This document shows positions 1 through 8,346 of a DNA stretch of 64,000 nucleotides, piece after piece. The stretch spans positions 558,001 to 622,000 of the forward strand of contig CBDCHL010000004.1 in assembly GCA_965217195.1 (NCBI GenBank), read 5' to 3'. The notes below the pieces were generated by a model. That model searched no databases and had not been told where the DNA came from. It saw only the letters and a program-made list of their open reading frames with translations. Numbering within the stretch: position 1 is the stretch's first letter; each line of letters begins with the position of its first letter. The position numbers and the translations under genes were made by a program. This DNA comes from UBA6623 sp965217195. GTDB lineage: Bacteria > Acidobacteriota > Terriglobia > Bryobacterales > UBA6623.

Positions 1-530
1 GCCTGTGGCCGTCGAATCGCGTCAACCGCCGCTATCGTTTACCCGCTTTTCAAGCCGATGAAGAGCAAGATGTCGAACAACCGGCGGGCGCTTTCTTGAT
101 GGTGCGCCGCGACGCGCTGGAGGCGATTGGGCATTTGGACGAACAATTCCACCCGCTCTGGTTCGAGGATGTGGACTTGTGCCGTCGATTGCACCATGCG
201 CGGTATCGCATTCGCTACGTGCCGAGTTGTGCGGCGCGACACCAAGGCGCGCACTCGCTGGAGTCGGCCGGCTTGGAACTCAGGCGCCTGGCTTGGTATG
301 GTAATCTGTTACGTTTCAGTAAAAAACATTTCTCGAACCGCGCTCATTCGTTGTTGGTTCCGGTCGTTCTAGTTGGGGTTTTCGGTCGTTGGCTTTGGTC
401 GCTTGCAAACGCAAAGCAGGACGAGCGAAAAGCCTATGCCAAAGTCTTAAAGTTGCTTGCTGGCAGGCGTGTTCCCGAATCGCGGATACCCGGCCGTGGT
501 GCAGATGGATCTTCCGCGATTCAGTACTAA
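1..530 (+). CDS. Glycosyltransferase family 2, C-terminal part (partial, 5' end outside window)
   Basis: The frame is open to the left edge (first full codon at position 3), so only the last ~175 residues are present. The stretch FHPLWFEDVDLCRRLHHA is the typical acceptor-side (ED)D motif of rhamnosyltransferase-like GT2 enzymes of the WbbL type, followed by a basic C-terminal tail with one hydrophobic segment (LLVPVVLVGVFGRWLW). Such enzymes move a sugar from a nucleotide donor to a growing surface polysaccharide at the inner face of the membrane. Two more glycosyltransferase genes follow on the same strand, so this is the end of a polysaccharide cluster. The donor sugar cannot be read from the sequence. 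Confidence 0.85.
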   Translation, partial: LWPSNRVNRRYRLPAFQADEEQDVEQPAGAFLMVRRDALEAIGHLDEQFHPLWFEDVDLCRRLHHARYRIRYVPSCAARHQGAHSLESAGLELRRLAWYGNLLRFSKKHFSNRAHSLLVPVVLVGVFGRWLWSLANAKQDERKAYAKVLKLLAGRRVPESRIPGRGADGSSAIQY

Positions 531-543
531 TCGAGTCGAGTTC

Positions 544-1638
544 ATGTCGCAAATGTACATGCTTTCGGTGACGATCGTCACCTACAACAGCGGACGATTC
601 ATTCGCCGCTGCCTGGAGTCAGTGCTGGAGCAGAGACACCCGCGTCTTGAAGTCATCGTGGTGGACAATGCTTCGACCGACGGCACGACGGATATTCTCG
701 AACATTTCGAAGACCGCTGCGTTGTCGTCTACAACGAGGAGAATATCGGTTTCGCCGCAGCGCAGAATCAGGCGATCTCGATGTCGCGCGGCGATTGGGT
801 GCTGACGCTGAATCCCGACGTGCTGCTGTTGCCGGACTTTTGCACTCGTCTGATGCAGGTGGCCGACGCTCATCCGCGGCTGGGCACGGTGTGCGGCAAG
901 CTGCTGATGATGGACGCCTCGTTTAAGATTCCCGATCAGCGCGTCGTCGACACGACCGGCATCTACTTCAACCCGATGCTGCGGCATCACGACCGCGGCT
1001 GCTTGGAGACCGACAACGGCCACTTTCTTGACTACGAATACGTCTTCGGCGCGTCGGCCGCGGCGGCCTGCTACCGGCGCGAGATGATCGATGATATTTC
1101 GGTAGACGGTGAGTTTTTCGATTCCGACTTCTTTGCTTACCGCGAGGACGCCGACGTGGCTTGGCGCGCCCAACTCTATGGTTGGAAATGTATCTACACG
1201 CCGATTGCCTTTGGCTATCACGTCCGCAAGCTGCGGCCGGGCATGCGCCGATTCCTGCCTCCCCACATCAACATGCATTCGGTGAAGAATCGCTTCTTGA
1301 TGCGCGCGAAAAACATTACCGCCGGCATCTATCTGCGGAATGTTGTCCCGATTCTGGTTCGCGATCTCGGCATCTTAGCCTACTGTTTCATCGCCGAGCG
1401 TTCATCGCTCAAGGCGTTCTATCTGTTCAGCCGCGACTGGTCGCGGGTGATGGAGAAGCGGCGCGTGATCCAAGATCGCAAGCGCGTCGACGAAGCTTAC
1501 ATGCAAAAGTGGTTCCGCTTCTCGCCCGTTTCGCAGCCCGCCGACGTGCCGCGGGCCGCCGCCGCAGCTGCGTCGGCGGGTGTCGAGCACCTCCTTGTGA
1601 GCAAGAACAAGGCGCCCGAACGTAAACTCTCTCTATGA
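544..1638 (+). CDS. Glycosyltransferase family 2
   Basis: A 364-residue GT-A enzyme. Residues 6-12 (SVTIVTY) and VDNASTDGT near residue 40 form the nucleotide-sugar binding strand. LNPDVLLLP near residue 98 holds the DXD-like metal site, and EDADVAWR near 200 is the conserved catalytic/acceptor motif. I chose the ATG at 544 (MSQMYML), because the family signature starts a few residues later; the open frame continues upstream to 457 but that would overlap the preceding gene. The stop overlaps the start of the next gene (ATGA), which indicates translational coupling with the GT4 gene. The role is surface polysaccharide or glycolipid assembly; the sugar is unknown. Confidence 0.9.
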   Translation: MSQMYMLSVTIVTYNSGRFIRRCLESVLEQRHPRLEVIVVDNASTDGTTDILEHFEDRCVVVYNEENIGFAAAQNQAISMSRGDWVLTLNPDVLLLPDFCTRLMQVADAHPRLGTVCGKLLMMDASFKIPDQRVVDTTGIYFNPMLRHHDRGCLETDNGHFLDYEYVFGASAAAACYRREMIDDISVDGEFFDSDFFAYREDADVAWRAQLYGWKCIYTPIAFGYHVRKLRPGMRRFLPPHINMHSVKNRFLMRAKNITAGIYLRNVVPILVRDLGILAYCFIAERSSLKAFYLFSRDWSRVMEKRRVIQDRKRVDEAYMQKWFRFSPVSQPADVPRAAAAAASAGVEHLLVSKNKAPERKLSL

Positions 1639-2764
1639 GGGTCGCCCTGCTGGGCACACGCGGTATCCCCGCTAACTACGGTGGTTTCGAAACCTTCGCC
1701 GAGCAACTTTCGGTGAGACTGGCCCGGCGCGGTCACAAGGTGACCGTCTATTGCCGCGCCAACAACATCGGGACCGGTGAGCGCGTTTATCAAGGCGTCC
1801 GCCTCGAAATCCTCCCCACAATTTCCCATAAGTATCTCGATACGATCGCGCATACCTTTTTATCGACGCTGCACGTGCTGCCGCGGCTAAACAGCCATGA
1901 CGTGTTGCTGTATTGCAACGGCGCGAATGCGGTTTTTACGGCGATTCCGCGTTTGCTCGGCACGCCCACCGTGCTCAACGTCGATGGCCTGGAGCGAAAA
2001 CGCAAGAAATGGAACGCTGCGGCGCGCGCCTGGTATCGGCTGTCCGAACGACTCTCGACCCGGCTGCCGACCGAACTGGTCACCGACGCCGAAGTGATTC
2101 AACGGTATTATTCGGAGCGCTATAGAAAGGCGAGCCACTTCATTGCCTACGGAGCCAAGAGGGGCAAAGTGCCGAGCCGGGACGCGCTCGATCGTTTCGG
2201 ACTACAGTCGGGTGAATACTATCTCTACGTCAGCCGTATGGAACCGGAGAACAACCCGCTGCTTGTCGTTCGGGCCTTCGAGCAAGCGCGAGTCGACAAG
2301 AAGCTGGTGATGGTCGGCGACGCCCCCTACGCCGCCGACTATATTCACGAGGTAAAACGCACCGACGATCCGCGGATCGTGTTTACAGGGGCGGTGTACG
2401 GCCGAGGTTATGATGAACTGCAATCGCACTGCGCAGCCTACATCCACGCGACAGAAGTGGGGGGGACGCACCCGGCGCTGATCGAAGCGATGGGGCGGGG
2501 CGCGCCGGTCTTGTTCTTGGAAACTCCGAGAATGTCGAGGTGGCCGGGGATGTCGGCCGGGTGTTTCTCAAGGACACGGACGCCTTGGCGCGACTCATCG
2601 AACAGGTCGACGCTATGCCCGCGAACGGGCTGCAAGAAATGGGTCGCCGAGGCCTGGAGGCCGCGCGCGAGCGATATGACTGGGAGCGGGTGGTCGATCG
2701 GTATGAAGAGTTGCTCGAGCGGACGGCGGGTGCGAGGAGTTCACGTAGCGCACGTCCCCGATAA
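1635..2764 (+). CDS. Glycosyltransferase family 4 (DUF1972 type), interrupted by a one-base frameshift
   Basis: The N-terminus MRVALLGTRGIPANYGGFET is the hallmark of the DUF1972/GT4 group, rhamnosyltransferase-like GT-B enzymes. The first frame encodes the N-terminal Rossmann domain and most of the C-terminal one, including YLYVSRMEPENNP and EVGGTHPALIEAMG. After VLFLETP (about 2528) the natural continuation ENVEVAGDVGRVF is in another frame, which runs to the stop at 2762-2764. One missing base in the ccgag run explains it. If the shift is ignored, the uncorrected frame runs on to 2813 with a nonsense tail. The gene is either a fresh pseudogene or carries an assembly error. It is coupled to the upstream GT2 by ATGA. 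Confidence 0.85.
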
Positions 2765-2768
2765 GGGC

Positions 2769-2845
2769 GCGCGATATAAATGTGGGACGTACGTCTCACA
2801 ATGCGGGCAGTAGAAACAGAGGCGTGGTCGGAAGACCACGCTCGC
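2769..2845 (+). repeat. Structured intergenic repeat, family A copy 1 (GGAA hairpin)
   Basis: The copy begins with gcgatataaatgtgggac and ends in a perfect 8-bp stem with a GGAA loop at 2822-2841. A second copy with the same head and the same hairpin lies at 51387-51460. The two stems differ by one base pair that is exchanged on both sides (T-A here, A-T there), so the pairing is kept. The head also resembles the inverted ends of the element at 18267-18477. It fills the gap between the glycosyltransferase cluster and the Tat-exported propeller gene. Confidence 0.7.
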
Positions 2846-2950
2846 CCCGCTTCAGCGGCTTTGGGTTCGATGGGGCCGCCAGGCTGGCTCAATACTTGCG
2901 GCCGGTCGCCAATCGCGATAAAGTGGAGCCGCATCCCACCGGAGGTAACC

Positions 2951-3721
2951 ATGAACAATCGATTTGACGGATCGCGACGGTGGTTTCTGCAGTCGCTGGC
3001 TTCCGCGGCGGCTGCTGCTTCTCTCCAAGCCGCTGCCCGCAAGAGCCTCGCCGTCCCGGTTATTCGAAAGCGCGTCGAAAAGGTTTTTCGAGCGCCCGGC
3101 AATATGCCGAACGGGCTGCAAGCGACTCCTGACGGCCTGTGGATCTTGGACCAGGAAAACCCCAACAAGGCCCATCTCGTGAACTACAAGGATGGCTCGG
3201 TGCAACGAGAAATCGTGACCGAATCGCTCCACGGCAGCGGCATCACCTTCGGAGGCGGCGCCTTGTGGATCGCCTCGACTTACGGTCTCAAGACGCTGAA
3301 GGTCGATGCCGCCACAGGCAAGACTCTGCGATCGTTCGATACGCCCGGTGTCGGCTTCCCCAAGTGGGGTAAGCCTAGGCGGCAGTCGGGCGCGCACGGC
3401 CTCGAGTGGGTCCGCGGCCACTACTGGATAGCAACGCCACCCTCCATGACGCTCTATCGCGTCCAACCCGAGACGGGAAAGGTGCTCCACAGCATTCCCG
3501 CACCGGGCGAACGCCCACACGGCATCGCGTGGGACGACGGCATGCTTTGGTGCGTGGAGAGCAACCACCGAGCTATCTACAAGATGGACCCTTCGAACGG
3601 CGATTTGTTGGCGAAGATCGAGCTCGGCGACGAGAACCCCGAGCCCCACGGAATGAGCTTGATCGACGGCGTGTTCTGGTACTGCGACGCCGACACTCGC
3701 TGGGTCTGCCGGTTGGTGTAG
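2951..3721 (+). CDS. Tat-exported beta-propeller protein (SMP-30/gluconolactonase- or Vgb-like)
   Basis: 256 residues. The ATG at 2951 has a strong ggaggt site 4 bases upstream. The N-terminus contains SRRWFLQ followed by an alanine-rich hydrophobic stretch, a textbook twin-arginine signal, so the protein should fold in the cytoplasm and act in the periplasm. The mature part has repeated blade-like units (GLWILDQE, GALWIAST, HYWIATPP, GMLWCVES, GVFWYCDA), each ending in an aromatic W strand, as in SMP-30/YncE/Vgb propellers. Substrate and catalytic metal residues are not evident. It stands alone between a repeat and an AT-richer gap, so its partner is unknown. Confidence 0.75.
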   Translation: MNNRFDGSRRWFLQSLASAAAAASLQAAARKSLAVPVIRKRVEKVFRAPGNMPNGLQATPDGLWILDQENPNKAHLVNYKDGSVQREIVTESLHGSGITFGGGALWIASTYGLKTLKVDAATGKTLRSFDTPGVGFPKWGKPRRQSGAHGLEWVRGHYWIATPPSMTLYRVQPETGKVLHSIPAPGERPHGIAWDDGMLWCVESNHRAIYKMDPSNGDLLAKIELGDENPEPHGMSLIDGVFWYCDADTRWVCRLV

Positions 3722-3985
3722 CGCATCGCCGTTGCGATTTCGCTGTCACGTAGGCCGCAAATATTTAGCTGACTTTATTTCTATAGCTTAGGGTTCCTAA
3801 AGGGCTTCACGGACGTCCTCATCGAGTATTCTGTATCTGCACCGGTTAGGCCCGTCTTCGACTCAAACCACGCGTATAACTAGTGGGGTGCGTGACCTGC
3901 ACGCACATCCTCCGAGTGGGTTCTTTGGGCCGTGCCGGAGGCGGTGAGCAGCTTTGCGACGTCACAGCGCACTAGGAGAAAAAAG

Positions 3986-5485
3986 ATGGCAATCGTAATG
4001 GGTCCGATACTAGGATTTTGCGGCCGAGAAGGCGGCACCTGGAAGGTCTGTGCTCTGTGGGTCGACGAAGGAGCGAACCCAGGGGATGCGGCCAAGACCC
4101 TGTCGTGGTCCGTCGCGGGCGGGGCCGCCACCCAAGTCACCCCTCGAGTTCTGAAGACTCAAGGGGCGAGAACCGTGCGTTGTGCCGACTGGGCCGTGCC
4201 CGTTAGGGATGCTGACCAGACCGTCTCCTATCGGCTGACTGAAGAAGGTGTGGACCGCGAGTTCACCGTCCCGGGCCATGGCGCGGCCACCCGTTTCGCC
4301 TACGCTTCCTGCAATGGCTTCGCCGACCCTCGTTACATGAAGCAAGTTGACGATAAGAACGAGCGCTGGCGGGACCTTGGAAACAAACACGCGTCCTCGC
4401 CGTTCCACTTGCTCTTACTCGGAGGCGATCAACTCTACGCCGACTCGATCTGGGAGGCCGTACCTTCCATCAAGCGGTGGAACGAAAAAACCGGGGCGGA
4501 ACGGTGGAAGGCGAAGTTCACCGGGCAAATGGAGCGGCAAGTCGAGCGTTTCTATTTCAATCTCTATTGCGACCGATGGAAGCAGCCCGGCCCGCGGGAA
4601 GTGTTTGCCACGATCCCGTCGGTGATGATGTGGGACGACCACGACATTTTCGATGGCTGGGGGTCTCATCCCGCCGCGCGGCACAACTCCGAGGTCTACC
4701 AGCGGATCTTTCAGATTGCGACCGAGCATTTCCGCGTATTTCAGCTTCAGGCCGATCCGACGGGCCCAGTGGCGGGGACTCTCAAAGACTCCGGCTTCAA
4801 TGCAGTCCATGATCTCGGGAGGACGGCACTCGCGGTGCTCGACTTACGCTCTGAGCGCACCGAGGAACGGATCATGAGTTCCCAGAGTTGGAACTCCGTG
4901 ATCGAAGGGCTCGACAAAATCGGCTCCGGCTGCAAACACCTCTTTGTTCTGTCGAGCGTGCCGGTCGTTTATCTAGACCTCGGCGCGATCGAATCCGCGT
5001 ATAGGTGGATACCCGGGCAGCAGGAACTGGAAGACGACCTGCTCGATCATTGGCGGGCGAGGCCTCACCGTACCGAACGTCTTCGCCTGCTGCATAACCT
5101 GCTCGATTTCTCAAAAAGAAAAGGGTGTCGAGTAACGGTCATCTCCGGTGATGTGCATGTAGGCGCGTTGGGCGTCTTGCAATCGGACCGCGACGCCGGC
5201 GGCGGCCACGCAGCGACAATCAACCAACTCGTCTCCTCAGGTATTGTCCATCCCGGGCCGCCCAAACCCGTTCTGTATTTTTACTCGCTTATGGCGAACA
5301 ACGTGGAGGACGTTGACCGCGGCATCACGGCTCGGATGATCGCCTTCCCGGCAACGGACCGGAAGTTCATCGGCACTCGCAATTGGCTAAGCCTGACCAT
5401 GGATGATAAGGACCGCATTTGGGCCGAGTGGTGGGCCGAATTCGAGAAGGACCCTTATACGAAAGTGATCCATCCGACCGGGTAG
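3986..5485 (+). CDS. PhoD-like metallophosphatase / phosphodiesterase
   Basis: 499 residues from the ATG at 3986, which follows aggaga by 6 bases. LLLLGGDQLYAD (about residue 148), MMWDDHDIFDGWG (about 215) and VISGDVHVGALG (about 385) are the metal-binding blocks of the PhoD/alkaline phosphatase D family (D, DD/H and GDxH). Known members hydrolyse phosphomono- or phosphodiesters with Ca2+ and Fe3+. Canonical PhoD is exported by Tat, but here no signal peptide is seen, and the protein begins MAIVMGPILGFCGREG, so a cytoplasmic location is more likely. The upstream 264-base gap is AT-richer than its surroundings and holds no recognisable gene. Confidence 0.85.
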   Translation: MAIVMGPILGFCGREGGTWKVCALWVDEGANPGDAAKTLSWSVAGGAATQVTPRVLKTQGARTVRCADWAVPVRDADQTVSYRLTEEGVDREFTVPGHGAATRFAYASCNGFADPRYMKQVDDKNERWRDLGNKHASSPFHLLLLGGDQLYADSIWEAVPSIKRWNEKTGAERWKAKFTGQMERQVERFYFNLYCDRWKQPGPREVFATIPSVMMWDDHDIFDGWGSHPAARHNSEVYQRIFQIATEHFRVFQLQADPTGPVAGTLKDSGFNAVHDLGRTALAVLDLRSERTEERIMSSQSWNSVIEGLDKIGSGCKHLFVLSSVPVVYLDLGAIESAYRWIPGQQELEDDLLDHWRARPHRTERLRLLHNLLDFSKRKGCRVTVISGDVHVGALGVLQSDRDAGGGHAATINQLVSSGIVHPGPPKPVLYFYSLMANNVEDVDRGITARMIAFPATDRKFIGTRNWLSLTMDDKDRIWAEWWAEFEKDPYTKVIHPTG

Positions 5486-5548
5486 GCGGCATAAATTTGC
5501 CGCCGAGCGTCCGGATTGGACGGCCCTCGCCGGGCTCCACGCCCGGCG
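5485..5548 (+). other. Two intergenic hairpins between the phosphatase gene and guaB
   Basis: A 7-bp stem with a 6-base loop lies at 5485-5504, directly at the stop of the phosphatase gene, and a perfect 8-bp GC stem (cgccgggc/gcccggcg) at 5528-5548. Neither is followed by a T run, so a classical intrinsic terminator is not supported. They could slow transcription or protect the 3' end. Confidence 0.35.
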
Positions 5549-5585
5549 GCTTGCACCGCACTTTCGCGCTCCCCTATCATGATGT

Positions 5586-7046
5586 ATGCTTAACTCCTCC
5601 GTCCCCGAAGCGCTCACCTTCGACGACGTTCTTCTCCTGCCCGCCTACAGTTCGATCCTCCCGGCCGATGCGGATACGCGTACCTGCTTGACGCGACGCA
5701 TTGCTCTCAACATCCCCATTGTCAGCGCCGCGATGGACACAGTGACGGAATCGCGCCTGGCGATCGCACTGGCGCGTCAGGGGGGACTGGGGTTCATTCA
5801 CCGAAATATGTCGATCGAGCGGCAGGCTGAAGAAGTCGACCGCGTAAAGCGCAGTGAGAGCGGCATGATCGTTGACCCAATCACGATGGCGCCGCATGCA
5901 AAAATTCACGAAGCGTTGGCGCTGATGGAGCGCTATCGGATCTCGGGAGTTCCGATCACAGAGGACGGAAAACTGGTTGGCATTCTGACCAACCGCGACC
6001 TGCGGTTCGAGACTCGCCACGAGTTGCCGATTTCTGAGGTTATGACGAAGGAGAAGCTCGTCACCGTGCCGGTGGGGACGACTCTCGACGAGGCTGAAAA
6101 AATACTCCAGAAGCATCGCATCGAGAAACTGTTGGTCGTTGACGAGGATTACGTTCTCAAAGGCCTGATTACGGTTAAGGACATTCAGAAGAAGCGCGAT
6201 TACCCCATTGCCGCCAAGGATGACCACGGGCGGTTGCTTGTTGGTGCTGCTGTCGGCGCGACGGGTGACTTCTTGGGGCGAGCGCAAGAGCTCTTCGCGA
6301 AGAATGTGGATGTTGTGACCGTCGATACCGCGCATGCTCATACGAGCCGCGTGCGCGATGCCGTCAAAGGCTTGCGCAAGGCACTTCCGGACGTGAACTT
6401 GATCGCCGGGAACGTCGCTGTGGGCGATGCCGTCAAGGATTTGATCTCGCTGGGAGTCGACGCCGTAAAGGTCGGCATCGGACCAGGCTCGATCTGCACG
6501 ACACGAATCATTTCCGGCGCGGGCGTGCCCCAGCTCAGCGCGGTTGCCGAGTGTGCGGAGGCGGCCCGCGGTTCGGGAGTTCCGATCATCTCAGACGGAG
6601 GAGTAAAATACTCCGGCGACATCACAAAGGCCCTGGCGGCGGGTGCTGACTGCGTGATGATCGGCAGCCTGCTGGCGGGAACCGAAGAAAGCCCCGGAGA
6701 GACGGTTCTCTACCAAGGCCGCACGTACAAGTCGTATCGCGGCATGGGATCACTGGGTGCGATGGCCGCGGGGAGCCACGACCGCTATTCCCAGGAATCC
6801 TCGAGCGGAAAACTCGTGCCCGAAGGCGTTGAAGGTCGCGTCCCTTACAAAGGCCTGCTCGGCGATCTGATTCATCAGCTCAAAGGCGGCGTTCAGGCCG
6901 GCATGGGTTATTGCGGCAGCGCCACGATCAGGGAACTCAAGGAGAAGACACGATTCGTGCGCATCTCCTCGGCCGGCCTGCGGGAAGCTCACGTCCACGA
7001 CGTGCTGATCACACGCGAAGCACCGAACTATCAGGTTGAAAGATAG
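5586..7046 (+). CDS. guaB: Inosine-5'-monophosphate dehydrogenase
   Basis: 486 residues, full length for the family. It oxidises IMP to XMP with NAD+, the committed step of GMP synthesis, in the cytoplasm. LTFDDVLLLPAYS at the N-terminus, two CBS repeats (about residues 95-205, with SGVPITEDGKLVGILTNRD), the catalytic loop GPGSICTTR with its cysteine near residue 303, the phosphate-binding segment DGGVKYSGD, and the flap region GSLGAM are all present. The ATG at 5586 follows a tatcat box by five bases, hinting at a very short leader. The downstream gene is convergent, so guaB is transcribed alone; guaA is not in the window. Confidence 0.97.
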   Translation: MLNSSVPEALTFDDVLLLPAYSSILPADADTRTCLTRRIALNIPIVSAAMDTVTESRLAIALARQGGLGFIHRNMSIERQAEEVDRVKRSESGMIVDPITMAPHAKIHEALALMERYRISGVPITEDGKLVGILTNRDLRFETRHELPISEVMTKEKLVTVPVGTTLDEAEKILQKHRIEKLLVVDEDYVLKGLITVKDIQKKRDYPIAAKDDHGRLLVGAAVGATGDFLGRAQELFAKNVDVVTVDTAHAHTSRVRDAVKGLRKALPDVNLIAGNVAVGDAVKDLISLGVDAVKVGIGPGSICTTRIISGAGVPQLSAVAECAEAARGSGVPIISDGGVKYSGDITKALAAGADCVMIGSLLAGTEESPGETVLYQGRTYKSYRGMGSLGAMAAGSHDRYSQESSSGKLVPEGVEGRVPYKGLLGDLIHQLKGGVQAGMGYCGSATIRELKEKTRFVRISSAGLREAHVHDVLITREAPNYQVER

Positions 7047-7049
7047 GGT

Positions 7050-7072
7050 GGATCGAGAGGTAGGGTCGATCC
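7050..7072. other. Hairpin between convergent guaB and RNA-ligase-like gene
   Basis: A 7-bp inverted repeat (ggatcga/tcgatcc) with a 9-base loop sits in the 42-base gap between two converging genes. The position suits a bidirectional terminator, but no T tract is present on either side. Confidence 0.25.
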
Positions 7073-7088
7073 GAGTCGGGGCGCACCT

Positions 7089-7634
7089 TCAGCTTTGGAC
7101 CGGTTGAGGGCGGCCCAGCCACAACTCGGCCAGGTCGTGCCAGCGACCGTCGGTGAGCTGCCGGACCAAAATCAGCGACTCGATCCGCACCGGCTCCGGG
7201 GACTTAAACTCCGACCAGCGTTCCCGCGCCAATTGCAAGCAGGTTGCAACCGTTTCGGCAGGCAGCTCTTGCGCGACGGTGACGTGCGGAACATATTCGT
7301 AGTCCTCGGGGTGCTCGAACGGGCCCGTATTCAGGATGTCGTGGAGAGTCTTTAGTTCAGGAACGCCGCCCAGCACGGGGATCTTGACGACTTGTGTGCT
7401 TTCGAACAGTTCCACGTCTCCGAGCGTGACGTTAAACGCTTCAAACCGGCTTACGATCTCGCGGCATTGTTCGATGGCATGGGTCGTGTCAACAAAGAGC
7501 GGGCGGGGGGGCAAGATTGTGACGTGGGCACGATGCGGACAGCCGGGCGTCATCTCCTGCCGCACGGAGTCGAGAAAGCGACCGAGCCCACCGTTCAGGT
7601 ACGAAACAACAGAGTAGGAGTTGATCAAACCCAT
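7089..7634 (-). CDS. 2'-5' RNA ligase / LigT-like 2H phosphoesterase
   Basis: 181 residues. The two HxT(V/I) signatures of the 2H phosphoesterase superfamily are visible as HVTI (about residue 38) and HVTV (about residue 126), at the usual spacing. Known members (LigT, ThpR, YjcG) hydrolyse or form 2',5' or 2',3'-cyclic phosphodiester bonds in RNA. Nothing in the sequence fixes the physiological substrate. The gene converges on guaB and is followed on its 5' side by a decayed region with a kinase remnant. Confidence 0.8.
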   Translation of the reverse strand: MGLINSYSVVSYLNGGLGRFLDSVRQEMTPGCPHRAHVTILPPRPLFVDTTHAIEQCREIVSRFEAFNVTLGDVELFESTQVVKIPVLGGVPELKTLHDILNTGPFEHPEDYEYVPHVTVAQELPAETVATCLQLARERWSEFKSPEPVRIESLILVRQLTDGRWHDLAELWLGRPQPVQS

Positions 7635-7891
7635 GAGCCCAAAGCTGACCGATACCGCGTCTGGAACCCCCTCTAGTACTCAGACCATGTGAAAAGACAC
7701 GTTGCCCCGACCTTGTTGGGAAGGCGTCGAGCTGCCATCGCGGAGGAAACCACTTGCCAAACAGAGCCGCATCGCCACGCGATGCGGTCGCTCAAGAATA
7801 GTGCTTTGCCGCCAAACAAATCGTCCTAAGACACATTTTTTCCGAAGCGGTTGGATAGCTTCGCTACCTTTTGGTGGTTCCGTACGTCTTT

Positions 7892-8074
7892 CTATGTATG
7901 GGAACACCGCGAGGGACGCTGTCTGCGCTCGTCGTCTTCGATGGCCTCCGAACGAAGGAACTTCAAGGCGACGGGACGCTTGAACTTGGTGTCCTCGGCC
8001 TTATAGACCACCCCCATCCGGCCTTCGCCGAGCTTTGCGGTGATCTTGTACCGGCTGATCGTCGAGCCGACCAC
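7892..8074 (-). pseudogene. Serine/threonine protein kinase, N-terminal remnant
   Basis: A frame from a GTG at 8074 reads RYKITAKLGEGRMGVVYKAED and then PVALKFL. These are the glycine-rich loop and the VAxK lysine of the N-lobe of bacterial Hanks-type kinases. Homology stops after about 50 residues, and the frame ends at 7892 in unrelated sequence, with no C-lobe (HRD, DFG) on either strand nearby. The gene is therefore a truncated remnant. It lies immediately next to the miniature element at 8086-8270, so rearrangement by that element is a reasonable guess. Confidence 0.75.
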
Positions 8075-8085
8075 AACGTTCCATC

Positions 8086-8270
8086 TTAACCCGCTTTGCT
8101 CAGCGCGTGGCGAAGCAAGATGCATGAAAAGGCCGTCAGTACGAGGCGCGGGCCGCTTGGCGCGCGGAGGCGTACTTGAACAGTACCGTGAGCACGGCGA
8201 GCAAACGCAACGAAGTAATGGCGGGCCTATCATGTGCCTTGCCCGTCAGGCGATGAGAAATGCGGGTTAG
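8086..8270. mobile_element. Miniature inverted-repeat element, copy 1
   Basis: The termini form an imperfect 27-bp inverted repeat (8086-8112 against 8244-8270, 21 of 27 matching by eye), with ends reading ttaacccgc / gcgggtta. The 130-bp interior is about 80% identical to the interior of the element at 53258-53440. It has no plausible reading frame of its own. Together the two copies define a non-autonomous mobile element of about 180 bp. The transposase that would move it is not in this window. Confidence 0.75.
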
Positions 8271-8346
8271 CGCCGGCGAATACCGGGGGGGGGCCGTTTT
8301 GCGGGCTCCGACCCGACCGTGGCGGAGCCCGGGGCGGACCGAGCTT

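Noticed and set aside
619..1278. 219-codon frame antisense to the GT2 gene
   Set aside because: It mirrors the codon bias of the real gene on the other strand and has no recognisable motif or start site.
8116..8270. Coding interpretation of the repeat interior (a 76-codon plus-strand frame)
   Set aside because: The second copy at 53258-53440 does not keep the frame, so the conservation is at the DNA or RNA level.
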